DNA of 64,000 nt from Dirofilaria immitis. Taxonomy: Eukaryota; Nematoda; Chromadorea; Rhabditida; Onchocercidae. The notes beneath the pieces were generated by a model. That model did no database searches. It was not told the origin of the DNA and saw nothing but the letters and a program-made list of their open reading frames with translations. Both the position numbers and the translations under genes were made by a program. Shown in pieces: positions 28,319 through 40,114 of the stretch (positions within the stretch are counted from its first letter, which is position 1; each line of letters opens with the position of its first letter). The stretch is from assembly GCA_024305405.1 (NCBI GenBank), contig JAKNDB010000068.1:11963501-12027500 (forward strand), given 5' to 3'.

Positions 28319-31300
28319 ATGGGAAATATAGGATCATCAGTTGGATCAGGTACAAAAGAGCAATCACGAATTGATTTATCCGATAATGATCTGACAGCTT
28401 CCAGTTCACGACAAAATTTACCGCGAAAAACTAGTCAATCAATATCTTTAAAAATCCAAGGTAAGCCATTTCTTTTATTATTTCAAAAATTTTTTAAATC
28501 ATTTTAATAAGTATAAATTACTAAAATATACAAAATTTTACTAACAATATCTAATATTATAAACTACGATTAGGAAGAACTAATATTAAATCTATGAATA
28601 ATAGCTATAAATGATAAAACCTTTATGATAATATATTGTTATTAAATAATCCAATACTTTTATTAACAGAACAATCCTTTATAATTAATTAATTTTTGAT
28701 TAATAATTTTATAACTGTGAACAATAAACTTCGTGTAATAACAATTTATCGCTTATTTATAACATTTCGTTTGTTGAAATTAAATATTAGTTTAAAAGTA
28801 TTCGATCCATAAATCAAATAGCATTTGTCGAAATATTAAATGAAAAATAAAATCGAAAAGGAATTCATATTCCTTTATCACATGCATATATTTTATTTGG
28901 GGAAAATTTGAAAGAGCTAAGAAAGATAAGGATGAAGAGAATGTTGAAGTTTGAATTTAAAATTTATTATTTTTTCAAAATTTAGCAAAAATTCCATTGA
29001 ATAAATTATCGTAAAAATAGGGTAATTTCTTGAATTATTATTATCACTGATACGATTGATAAAATTTTCAAATTAATTTTTCAACAATACTTCGATTAGG
29101 ATGCTTAGGATGCTAAGATGTAAATTTATCGCAAAATTTTCTGATAAAAATTTCGGAAATAAATCCGAATTTATTCAGGAGAATATTGTGAAATATCAGG
29201 ACGAAAAATTTTCGGATTTTTATAGACTAAGTGTAAGCAGTCAAGGAAGAAAAATTTCCGCACTTTCATTATCTCAAAGGCAAATTGTAAAAGGATGCAT
29301 GGATAAAGCAAAGGATGATATTGCGGAAAGGATATATCGACGAATTATAGAGAAACGCGAAGATTTTCGGAAATTTGTTGAAACACTTTCTGAGGTAATT
29401 AAAGAAGTAATAAGATAATTCCCGGAAATTCGCTTAATCACTTTGAGAAGTAAACAAAAGTCGAGAAAAAAGCTTAGTATCATTAATAAGTAATTGGAAA
29501 CAAAAATAGGCATGACACTATTTCATATTCGAATTATAATTCCGATAAATTTGGTTAAATTGAATTATTTCAGAAGGAGCGGATAGAATTAGCGAATGCC
29601 TTACGTATCTATCTGAAAAATGTTGTAAACCAACTTTCGGATGGCGCTGCCGTACAAAGAATTTCTGAAGATTTCGGTGCCCGTCATGTACAATATCGTT
29701 CTCATGGTTTTCGACCTGATTTTTTTGCAGTTACGGCAGATGCGGTTACAACAGAATGTGTATTGTTAGATGCCGCGATACATCCAGCGTCTGAAGCTTT
29801 ATTCGCTTGGTATGATTAACATTAACAGTAAATAAAATTTGGAAAAATTAGATATAGATTAATCGATTGATTGATTTCTTTGAGACTTTCATCTTACCAA
29901 AAATGAACTAATCATTTTGACATAATTTTATAATAAATTTGATTTTTCGATATTTTACTGTCATGAAATTATCTATTATCAAATTTAATTATTTCGTTTA
30001 TCATAAATTATTCTTTTAATAAAGAAAACGATAAAAATTTCATACTTAATACATTTTGGACAAATAAATTTCGGGAATTTAATCAAATTCTCAAACTTAA
30101 AATTTAAATTACCTATGGGAAAAATAAAATCTTTTAAAGATTTGAAAAGGTAGAAAATATAAAATAGATATTAATTTCTTTTCATATGAAAAAACTTTTC
30201 AATACATTTTTTAATTTCATTTAAAATGAATTGGATAGGAATGGTTCACATAATTTTAATGTGATTTTAAAAGGCGGCTTCATAGCTTGGATTTAAGACA
30301 TTATCATTATGTCTAAAAAGAATTACCTAAATAAATCACCGTTATTTTCATTTATAATATATTTCATCAAGACAAAATGGAATAATAATGGCAAAGATTT
30401 ATGACCCCGACGTGATTCGAACACGCAACCTTCTGATCTGGAGTCAGACGCGCTACCGTTGCGCCACGGAGTCCACATAGAGATGTCCTATGCCTTCTCA
30501 TTGAAGGCTTACAACTTTTATTTTTGATAACAAATGCTACTTTTCTGTGAATTTTATGAAATTTTCGTATGTCTATGCCAATTACCTTCCTTACCTGTAT
30601 TATTGTCGTCATTTCACCTTTTTGTTCGCTTCTTTTCATCACTAATTCACAATTATATCAATATCTTTCTCTCTTAAATACCTCTTTCTCTTTCTGTCTC
30701 TCTCTCTCCCTCTCAGTATTATTTGATTATTTTGGGTAATTTTTGGATTAAAAATAAGAGATATGTTTTATATTAAAACTGATTAAAGGGAATGAAAGAT
30801 AAACTGTAATTGTGATAAAATAAGTTTTATATAATAGCAAATCTTAAATAATTTCAGGTCAACATTGACAGCTTTTATGTTCAGTTCCGTGCGTGATGGC
30901 TATTACAATGAGCAACGACGAATTAGGAAGACATCACAGCAAATAAATCGCAACAAAATTTCTTTAATTGATGCATCGGTCGAAATGATAAATCCATTGA
31001 ATAATGAAAGAAAATGTAGATAATTTCAAATCAGTCCAAACAATGATTAATTTAAAAATTAAAGGGATTTTGGATGAGCCTAGAAATGTGATCAAAAGTG
31101 GCCAAGGGATTTTGAAACAATGACGTTGAAAGAATAAACTTATAAAATTATGGAATGTAAACAAGGATATCTTAAAAGTCTCACGAGGATGTTTAGGATT
31201 TAAGAACTCAGGTCAAAAATTAATAAACTTGACAGAACGATCGTCAATAGTTATCTCTTTTATTTTGAAATATACGAAAAAATATATATAAGAAGGAAAA

Positions 31301-31616
31301 ATAAATTTTAATTTAAATTATAATAAGAAATTTCAGCTCAAAAAAATTTCCCGTGTAGATCCAAACTTTACGCTGAATCCAATGCTGATGAAGTGGATGA
31401 ATTAGAAATTAATAAAACAATAGGAAAAGAATAGAAGACGAAGAAATACGATCTCGACCAAAAGCAGCAACACGAATTTTAGTGAAAAGAGTAGAAATAT
31501 CTAATCCAAGAAGGAAATCAAAATCTTCTGTTCAAGTTCGAGAACAAGTAATGGCCTCAAATGTCGAAAGATATTTTAGGATAGCCTCAAATGCTCGCCG
31601 CAATTCCACTGTTTAA
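28319..31616 (+). CDS. Globin domain protein with N-myristoylation signal, GLB-26-like
   Basis: Five exons: 28319-28460, about 29100-29394, 29574-29809, 30858-31015 and 31337-31616 (TAA). The N terminus MGNIGSSVG has Gly2 and Ser6, the consensus for N-myristoylation, followed by a Ser-rich linker. Exons 2-4 hold a globin fold: SLSQRQIVKGCMDKAKDDIA starts helix A, and FGARHVQYRSHGF near residue 184 supplies the proximal (F8) histidine. The fold ends with helix H in exon 4 (FMFSSVRDGYY). A basic tail of about 100 residues follows. C. elegans GLB-26 is a known N-myristoylated globin; equating the two is inference. Two oddities appear. Exon 5 changes frame at the A run 31425-31428 (one A short). 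The exon 1/exon 2 junction is one base out of phase next to GG at 29099-29100. Probable role: haem-based redox or gas sensing at membranes, not O2 transport. Confidence 0.78.
30402..30473 (-). tRNA. tRNA-Trp (anticodon CCA)
   Basis: The minus strand folds into a complete 72-nt cloverleaf. The acceptor stem is GACTCCG paired with CGGGGTC (one G-U pair), the D stem is GCGC/GCGC, and the anticodon stem is TCTGA/TCAGA with loop CTCCAGA. The anticodon CCA is at 30439-30441 (+ coordinates). The T arm is GCGTG-TTCGAAT-CACGT, which contains the B box. There is no intron, and 3' CCA is not encoded. The gene lies antisense in intron 3 of the globin gene, so two polymerases may read the region in opposite directions. 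The first T run of four on its 3' side, a possible Pol III stop, is about 25 bases downstream. Confidence 0.97.
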
Positions 31617-31688
31617 TGAAGAAAGTGATGCTATCAATTGATGTATGCATGCATACGTTATTGTAGTAATTGTAACTATATATCCATA

Positions 31689-31694
31689 AATAAA
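31689..31694 (+). terminator. Candidate polyadenylation signal of the globin gene
   Basis: AATAAA lies 73 bases after the globin stop codon, a normal distance for a nematode 3' UTR. Confidence 0.5.
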
Positions 31695-33228
31695 CAAGAA
31701 AATGATGATTTAATGTTAGCAATGATGAACCTGTATGATTTCTATAACTTTGATGAATCGCATCTGTGTTGTCTTGTATTGTGGTGGTGATGCTTACGGA
31801 AGATGTATTTGCGTAATGGATAATTACATAAATTCTCTATAAATCAACACATAGATAACACGGCAACGATAGTATAATACTTTGACATCTTGGTTCGATT
31901 TATTTCGGGGATGTTATCAGTTAGCAACTTACTGAAGACAAGTGATGCTTTTTACATCATATGGTAGGTTTCAACAAAATCATAAATCGAATGATTGATC
32001 AGGAACTTCATATAAGTTTGAAATCATGCCTGCTGCCAACAACATTTTAGTACTTCAGAATACAACACGTTCAGCCTATAAGAAGATCCATCTTTAGAGG
32101 CCATCAAGTACCATATTAGGTGGTACTTCGGATATCACATTATCAACTGCCGTACTATTATATCATTTATTAGGTATCTTGGTATTATATCACTGCTTTC
32201 TGAACGCTGTCTAATTATATTCGCGCCTATATCAGCATCCGAGAATCAAGTTGAATTCTGGAATTTTGTTTTTATCAAAATAGAGCTGTACAAAAACGAT
32301 AAGTATTTCACGGTTAAAGAATATCAGGGAAGGTTTAGATATATGCCAGAATATAAATTGGAAGTCTGTATTGTGAATTTTTTTCCCATCTAAGTTTTCT
32401 GCTAGATTTTATGAAGTAGGGATACTATAAATGGTATTAAGTTTCTTCAATATCATTCAAAATTATTTAGGTAAATATCATACATCAATTTTTGAATAGT
32501 CCATGAAATGCCAAATATATTAATTAACTTTCAGATGTATTATTAGAATGTTATAGTTTAAAGAAAATGAAATTACACATAAATCTTCTTATCATCACTG
32601 TATGGTAACAGTATTATTGAAATAGCAATGTTAATGATGAGGAGTTAAAAGAAAAATAAAAACATTTAGCAATCAACGGACAGTATAATATAGGGGTGAG
32701 TTGAGAAAAAATTTAAATAACTGTATAGCAACAGGGATTGAGAGTGTGTGTTATTACAATATCGCAGAGAAAACAGATAACAAAAGGAAAAGAAAAGTTG
32801 GATTTATTGCGCATTTCAACAATTTTTTTTCTCTAATTCTTATCAGTGGGTAAATATTGAAGCAGAAGAGATAATTAATGGCATTTGTCGAAAGTATTGG
32901 AAAACATTAGGAATAGTGGTGGTATTGATTATTCGATGAATTACATACTGATTTTTAAAAATAATTTTGTGCGGCAATGATAACTTTTCTTTTAATCTGT
33001 TGATTTTTAAGTACATGTGATAGTGATCAAATGGATTTACTCATATAATTTGAATTATTTTCATCATAAATTATCCGCTTTGAAAATCACATGATACTAA
33101 ATTGTAAATTAACATATGATTATGCATTAGAACAAGGCGAATAATCGATTGAATTATCATCATACGACGGAAAATCAAATTTCGGATAGCGTTGTATTAT
33201 TAATTCATTTCGGATTCCAACTTCGGTT

Positions 33229-33239
33229 AAATTTTTCAG
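33229..33239 (+). promoter_or_regulatory. Probable spliced-leader acceptor of eIF4H
   Basis: AAATTTTTCAG ends 30 bases upstream of the eIF4H ATG. It has a strong U-rich 3' splice signal with no upstream coding exon. Confidence 0.5.
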
Positions 33240-33269
33240 ATTATCAAATTTCTACGTATAATACTACAA

Positions 33270-34696
33270 ATGATGACTGGACGGTGAGTGGCTTTTTGTT
33301 TTCCATCTTTTTCATAAAGTTTTCTTTTTTTTTTGAAAATTCTAAACTTTAATTTTCTAAAACCTAAACTTTAGTGTTAAAAATTATTTATTTGTTAAAA
33401 TTGGAGAAAAAAATCAGCAAAACTATTGCAGGCGACAGCATAAACCCATACCAGATGAAGCACCGTTTAAAGCATATGTTGGAAATTTACCGCTTGATTT
33501 AGTTCCTGGCGACTTGGATTCACTTTTTAGAGATTACGCGGTATGTTTTATTCGTGTACCATTTTTCAAAAATGAGTTCTTTTTTTTCCTTTCTTTTCCT
33601 TTTTTTTCCTCGCTCTAGAAATGAGAAATAAGAGCAAATAATAAGGCTATGACAATTATAACCAACATGCATTAACTTATTAATTGCATACAAAGCAATG
33701 GCTGAAAATCAAACAATGTTGAATTATTCTGTTCAGTTTCTCTGCATTTATTTGCATTGTTTTTCAAGTTATTTTTAGGTTATTGAGGCAAAAATGATGC
33801 GCGATTATGAGAATGATCGTTTCAAAGGTTTTGCTTATATTGAGTTTCGAACCCGAGAAGATTTGGAAAGGGCTCTTTCTTTGAACGGTGTAGTAAGTAT
33901 AATAGAATTTGTAATTGTAGTAAATATCTTGTTTTTATCAATTTAAGGTAAATTTTCACATTTTAAATCAGTTTCAATTAATAGCAAGATGTAAAATTAA
34001 GCATTATTTTATTGAAATTATTTTTTTGTTAATTCAATTTTCTATTATTTACATTACTTTGTTAAATTAATTTTCCTTTCCCTTATATTTCAAAGGAATA
34101 CGATGGAAGGATGTTACGTGTAGATGTAGCAGATGCACCACGTGGAAGAGAACGTAGAGGTGGTGGCCGTGGCAATTTTGGTGGACGCGGCGGCAGTTCA
34201 CGAAGTGGTGGACAACCCTTCAGAGGTACTTATTAAAATAATCATTTTGCAGTTTCCTTCTTTATCCCGATTTTGTTTTTTAGGCAGAATTTAATATGGT
34301 CTGAATTACTGAATTCATTTCATTTATAGGTGATAGCAGACGAGGCGGTGGAGCTAGTCGATCCGGAGAACGGCGTAACAGTAGGAATGATAATTTTGGC
34401 CGTTCAGATTATGATAGATTAGATCGCGGTAAAGGTCATCAGGATGTTGAGTTTGTTGCACATTCTAGTGGTTAGCTCAATTTCTATATTTTATTTCTGG
34501 TTATTTATAAAATTTGATATTATTCCAATTTAGCTCATATATGTTCCAGATGATTTATTTTATTTCAGCACCTGGTAGGCCTCATTTAAATTTGAAACCA
34601 CGCACTACTGATCCAAAAGAATTGGAAAAACTAAAGAAAATTGAGGAAGAAGAAACAAGAAAACGTCAAGCACGTATCTTTGGAGTGAAGGAGTAA
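33270..34696 (+). CDS. drr-2: Eukaryotic translation initiation factor 4H (DRR-2 homologue)
   Basis: Six exons: 33270-33283, 33432-33540, 33779-33892, 34096-34225, 34330-34470 and 34569-34696 (TAA), 211 residues, all in phase and without frameshift. One RRM occupies about residues 16-90: RNP2 is KAYVGNLP, RNP1 is FKGFAYIEF, and it ends with YDGRMLRVDVADAPRGR. An Arg/Gly-rich region follows (RRGGGRGNFGGRGG and later RRGGGASRSGERR). The C-terminal block is PGRPHLNLKPRTT followed by a charged helix ending ARIFGVKE. This order (RRM, RGG, PxLNLKPRT) is that of eIF4H and of C. elegans DRR-2, which help the eIF4A helicase unwind mRNA 5' UTRs. The start is the first ATG of a 14-base coding exon; a second ATG follows directly. 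eIF4B shares motifs but is much longer. Confidence 0.92.
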
Positions 34697-37195
34697 CTTA
34701 TTTCAGACTACTGGATTCGCTTTCTAGTACTTTTGTAAAAGTCACTGCTCTAACTACTTGGCGAATGACAGCAGTCTGGCTGTCTTTATTTACATTTTTG
34801 TTGTTCTTTGAAAAAATATTTTCGTAGTTTTATAATGTAATCCATATTTGTTTACTTATTTTCATGATTTTTCCTTATTCATTGAGAAAAGCCTCATTAA
34901 ATTTAGTATTCATTGTCTATTCTCTCTGCAAAGTATGAAATTTTATAGAAATTACAAATAAATATTATCGGGTATGATAAATTATATTTTTCTTCGACAA
35001 TTCCTAGAGAATGAAAATAATGAGATTATGGCGCGAAAATCATGAAATTAAGTCCTTTTAGTTTTTTGTCCTATTCATTGATGCTCAGTTCTAATTAATT
35101 TCCAATTTCAATTTTAAAATTTAATTTTATTTTCTCTAATTAATAATGTCATCCTTTAAAATGCGCTGCTCATATTACCACTGGAAATCTTACTCGTAAT
35201 TTTTGAACTTCCCTTTATTGCTCCATCAATTTCATCGGTATTTTTCCTTTCCATTTTGATCCAAAGGGATTACCGTTGTTTCATACTATCCTATTCTTTC
35301 ATCATATATAAATTTTTATTTTCTTGAAATAATAGGAATGAAGTGTTTTAAAAAGTTTTTATTTTCAAGCATTTCTTTCAATTATTTTCTTTCTTCGAGT
35401 TTTCAGGGTTTCAAATTATGAAGAGCGGTTCTCTTGTTTGCCTTTTTTCTTCGTCGTTTTTGTTTGATTTGTCTTATTTTCCTTATAACTCTTTTTCTTA
35501 AAGTATTTCCATATTCCGTTCCTAGTTACAGTATCGCATTATTGTGGAATTAGATGTTATTACATGCCATGAGATGAAGTGGTACTTTTAGCTATGAGAA
35601 AGTAGAAAATATTAAGCATCTCTTTTTTTGGCTTGTGAAATCTCAAAATTTGATCATACGAAAAAAATCAGAAATTTTGGAATTGTAAGTTCGAATTTTT
35701 ACTCGTAATTTTAGAAGAATTAATAACTCAATAATGTTTGCAAATTCCGGACTAGAATCTGGACGCGAAATCATTGGTGTGAGTACGTAAGCCACGTGTA
35801 TTTTGGATGCATAACATTCCGATCATTTTTCACTCTCTAAGTTATTTTTTTTTCTATGGAGATACGAGAAATAGTGTTATAATTCTGGCAAATGTTTTTT
35901 CTTTTCCTTCATATGTTTTATGTGCTTATTCTACTTTTTCTTAATTATTTTTATTGATATATATATTATTTTTAAATTATTTCAAAAATAATAAATGATT
36001 AATCCGTTTTCCGAAAAAAATAATAATTAGTTTTTAAATATCAAGCTGTAGTATATTTCTCCTTCTAAAGAATACCATTGAATGGATAATTTATAATATT
36101 TCTTCATAACCCATCGAAATACCGGAATTATCTTGAATGAACGGATTGAAGTGATGTTTTTCCCAATTTTAGATTAAAGTTGCTTGAAATGAAAGTGCGC
36201 CTAATGATAAGATATGATAACAAAAAAGGATATTCCTGGAATTATTGGGGATTCGCTATATTAATTACTAACTGCATGAGAACATTTATATTAGCGATGG
36301 AATCGACAACGATTTTAATTTCCTCCTGATATCGAAATTATGTAATTAGCCCAATTCTATTTTTATTTCGCGCTGTAATTTATCAGTAAATATGTTATCA
36401 ATCATCTTTAAAAAAAAGAGAAATTAAAGAAGTTTAGTTAGAAAGGTTTTTTTCCTTTTCATTTTTGAAAAGAATTAAACTGAGCATTAATCTTTCACTT
36501 CTAATTTCCAAATAATTTCAAGTTTTGGTCATAGGTGTAATTTATTGATAATTGAGTTTAGATTATTAGTTATTCAAATGGAGGTGAGTATTATATCGAT
36601 GAATAGAAGATTTGTTTTCTCTTCCTTTTTATTTTCTCGCTTCTTTAACATTTCTTATTTCTCTGCTTCTTTAATGTTTTTTCGCTCATTATTCATTTCT
36701 TCGTTATTTTTGTTTTATCGAAAACACTGATTTCTTTTTCTCATCGATTTTAAATTGATCTTAAGCGGATCGCTAATATTTGAATAGTAATGTTTTGTCA
36801 ATGTGAACATATAGTTTGCAAACATTTGAATGAAATGTGTCAACATAATGATGAATGTAATGAATAGGGATGATGATAGATGGATGAATCATTTAAAAGC
36901 TTATCTTTGTTTATCTTAAATCCTGTTATCATTATTCCAAAATCAATAAATTAATTATTAATGCGGGAATTAATTTATGCGTTTCTCTTCGCACTGTTAA
37001 ACTTTACTGTTTTATATTGAAATATATTCTTAAATAAATATTTCTATATTATATATCATTTCAATAGGTTTCTTTATTGCTTTAGATTTCTTTACGAATG
37101 ATTTATTACCTATTGCTTTGTTTATATTTACCATAAACTAAGAAAATAAGTTAGACAACAAAACAATTTCGAGCTAATTTTTTATTTGAGTTCAA
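34697..37195. other. Intergenic region after eIF4H
   Basis: No exon that I can support. A tiny ORF at about 35731-35777 (starting MFANSGLESGREIIG, before a GTGAGT donor) and another GTGAGT donor near 36582 hint at unconnected exons, but no in-phase chain could be built. Confidence 0.35.
34957..34962 (+). terminator. Candidate polyadenylation signal of eIF4H
   Basis: AATAAA lies 261 bases past the stop codon. It is the first exact hexamer downstream. Confidence 0.35.
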
Positions 37196-38053
37196 AATAG
37201 TTCAAAACAGCAGTGAAATTTTTCCCGAAGGAGACGAGAGTCTTGAAGATGATGAATGTGATATGTATCACTGGAAGTTGACGATGTCAACGTAGAGGAA
37301 TCACTAAAGGCTAATTTTTTTATCATCCATAAAAATTTAACGCTAGCCAATCTATGGCATTTTGATATTTAAAGCAAACTAAGTAAACGAAGTAGGTGTC
37401 CCGTGGCTTGACCCATAATCACAACATAGTTGTTTTAAGATGTCTCTTCTTTTATTCAACGCAATAATAACGACTCATTTCTCGATCGAACTATGACGTG
37501 CGATTAGAAGCGAATTATATGAGGCCAACAACGACGACTTAGTTAGTGGTAAAGAGATTTCGAAGCACTCCAAACTATTTCTCAAAACCGAATTAAACTT
37601 CATCGAAACAAAAGGTCATTGTAACTGTTTGGTTGTTAACTACTAAATAAATCCGGTGAAAACGATCCATCTAATGATATGCTCAGCGAATTGGTTAGAT
37701 ACATCGAAGTTACGATTGTATCAGTCGATACTGGTTAACAGTAAAGACGTAATTCTTTTCAATATACTCAAAAACTAAACAAATTGAGCTTCGAATTTTG
37801 GAAATCAGTCATATTCATTTGACTCGCCACTAATTAACTACTGCTCGATAATATTTCTTCTACAGTTAATGGAATGAAGAAAATGCTTATCAAAAGTTTG
37901 CCGATTGGAGGAGAGAAATATACAAATTTATTTCTGGTCGATAAAAACATATTGTGACAACTTATATCATGAATTTAGTATGAATGCGTTCAAATCCATT
38001 TATAATGACTTAAAATTTGCAATGCAGAATGTAATTATCAATGGAACAGAATA
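37196..38053 (+). pseudogene. Possible decayed or unresolved coding sequence
   Basis: This block is visibly less AT-rich than its surroundings and contains several adjacent open stretches in changing frames whose amino-acid composition looks protein-like. Examples are FPEGDESLEDDECDMY then LEVDDVNVEESLKANFF (37220-37370), SGKEISKHSKLFLKTELNF (about 37545-37600), NDPSNDMLSELVRYIEV (about 37660-37715), KKMLIKSLPIGGEKYTNLF (about 37878-37935) and YHEFSMNAFKSIYNDL (about 37965-38012). The stretches are separated by stops or shifts. I recognise no family. It could be a pseudogene, a real gene broken by base-call errors like its neighbours, or simply intergenic DNA of moderate composition. Confidence 0.22.
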
Positions 38054-38370
38054 AATAAACAAATGATTGAGTTTTGCGATTTTCTTTTAAGAATTCACTT
38101 ATTCATTAGAGGATATGTAATATTATGAGTAAATTGTATTTAATATGATTGTTGATATTATAATATTTGCTTTATTTAATCATATTACTGATCTATTTAA
38201 GATTTTCAAAATTGTAAAAAATGTTGAATCAATTGTTTGTGCTTAATATTCATTGATATATGTACATATTATAATCTACAAAAGATCTGGTTCAGAAAGA
38301 AGGCATAACGTTAGTAGCAAAATATAATAGTGTTGGTGCCAATTTGAGATTTATTCTTATATTTATATTC

Positions 38371-38380
38371 CATTTTGCAG
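38371..38380 (+). promoter_or_regulatory. Probable spliced-leader acceptor of the BolA gene
   Basis: CATTTTGCAG ends 21 bases before the BolA ATG, consistent with a trans-splice site. Confidence 0.45.
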
Positions 38381-38401
38381 TTGTTTGAAGTGATTGATAA
38401 T

Positions 38402-39341
38402 ATGGATGCTACAATACGAAAGAAATTAGAAGTCGCACTGAAACCATTTCATTTAGTAAGTTATATTTTAATTAATTTGATATATATAGTCGTGGAATAT
38501 GGATTTAAACTCGAAATGTACTTTTAACTATTCAATCTTTAGAAATTATACTTTTAACTGACAAAAATATATTTCCAAATACTGTTAGTGAAAAACTTCA
38601 ATTATGATGGAATAATGGATAGACTTCGTGAGTATAAATAATATTAATGAATAGGCAATGTTGATGTTTGAATTTCCGCATATTAATATTTGAATGGCAT
38701 TAAGAATAGTTAAGAATAATTATAGCTAAGAATAATATAATGTGCAAAGGATTGAGTGTTTTTAACAGAATATCATTTGAAGGATAGCAAAAGTTGTTGC
38801 AATAATTATCTTCTTTCGTGGTTCTGTGAAGTAAGTGAAGATTACAGCATGGCAATTCGTAAATTCATTTTTAGGATATCGAAGATTTCAGTGATGGATG
38901 CGGATTGAAATTTCGTCTAATTATTGTTTCTGATAGTTTTGATAACAAATCGACTTTGGAATCGCATCGGTAGTTGTGAATACTTGATATCATTAGCTTT
39001 TTTGATGATTAGGAATTAAGCTATTCTCACGATTGATTGATTTCCAAATTGTTATGAAGAATACGATCTATCGAGCATGAAAATGATTGTTGTATGCTAT
39101 ACAAATTATTGATTTGAAGGAGGCTTATTTTATGAGTTTGATACTTTTTGAGTGAAAATGGTTTACTTGACATTAGACTTAACTCTATATTCTACATATA
39201 TAATTTAAATTTTAGAATGATTATAGATTGGTGTACGATGCTTTAAAAGAAGAAATGCAAGCAATACATGCATTGGAAATTAAAACTTATACGCATGAGA
39301 AATGGGCTTCAAGAGATGAAATCGGAAAGATTAAGACGTAG
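38402..39341 (+). CDS. BolA-like protein 2
   Basis: Three exons, 38402-38455, 38875-38969 and 39227-39341 (TAG), give an 87-residue protein, the size of human BOLA2. The BolA fold is complete. The N-terminal helix is IRKKLEVALKP. The loop DGCGLKF contains Cys27, which in the BOLA2 family helps bind a [2Fe-2S] cluster with glutaredoxin. The strand RLIIVSDSF is followed by the conserved ESHRLVYDALKEEM, then the invariant His64 in AIHALEIKT and Trp76 before the C terminus. The third exon starts after the second of two nearby AGs (39225-39226); only that choice restores HRLVYDAL. The expected role is delivery or repair of cytosolic Fe-S clusters and iron regulation with monothiol glutaredoxin. 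It lies about 0.8 kb upstream of the ACBD6-like gene on the same strand. There is no frameshift. Confidence 0.93.
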
Positions 39342-40114
39342 GTTCGACATAATTTCACTTAAATCCTAAAGAGTATAACTGTAATATTTTCGAATAATTT
39401 ATATTAATAATTTTATTACTTTTTTTTACAGGATGTATTGAAGATTGGAAATGGTTAAATTGGCAGCGATGGTCGTTTTCGCGAAAATCATCTAGAGTTT
39501 CGCTAACATTATTTTGTATTATCGACTTTATTTATAATACAAAAATAGAATGTTTAAAAAATGATCTTATATGCCAGAGATTATTACTTAATGAAATGTG
39601 ACAAATTTTTATAAATGTTATGTTATTGTAATTGAAGAAATGTTGTTGTTGTCTTTTAAATTAATTTTTAATTATTTTAAGTATGTTTGGTGATATTTCA
39701 ATAGTTTTTACGAAAAATTTGCATATTTTTGTGTATGAAATAATTCGTTCGTTTTTCGAGCATTCAGTTTTTTATTGTTATTCTCCATTATTAGGTGCAT
39801 TATCTGATATCGAAGTAATGATTTAATAATTAGCATTTTTGAGCATTATTTAGCAAATGTTTTTTATATATGTCTAATGTAGAAATTGATACGATCGGGA
39901 ATTGACCTGAATGATTGGACCGTTTCGTTACTCTTTGTAATTTTCTATTTTTAGGCAATGTTGCGTGAAGTAGATGATTATTTAGAATTTAGGATTAAAG
40001 TGTATAGATACTTCAAAAGTGATGCACTGACGTTACTGTTACTATTGAAGTGTTTTCTCCTGCTGATCCGGGAAGTGCTTTTCCAGGAGGGTTATCATAG
40101 CAGAAAATTGCAGG
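39342..40114. other. BolA-ACBD6 intergenic region with possible coding sequence at its end
   Basis: 39342-39950 shows no exon. From 39958, right after a TATTTTTAG acceptor, an ORF begins MLREVDDYLEFRIKVYRY. Protein-like reading continues in a second frame (VTVTIEVFSPADPGSAFPGG, 40032-40091) and then in the frame of the ACBD6 exon. Each switch equals the loss of one base. This may be an N-terminal extension, an upstream gene end or 5' UTR. Confidence 0.3.

Larger units (their letters stand above)
31617..33269. other. Intergenic region, globin 3' side to eIF4H
   Basis: No exon recognised. The globin polyadenylation signal candidate is at 31689. The segment 31740-32330 is less AT-rich than the deserts, but stop codons are frequent in all frames and no conserved motif is visible. 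Confidence 0.4.

Noticed and set aside
30367..30642. 91-codon minus-strand ORF over the tRNA
   Set aside because: It is translation of the tRNA gene and its flanks; the tRNA fold explains the sequence.
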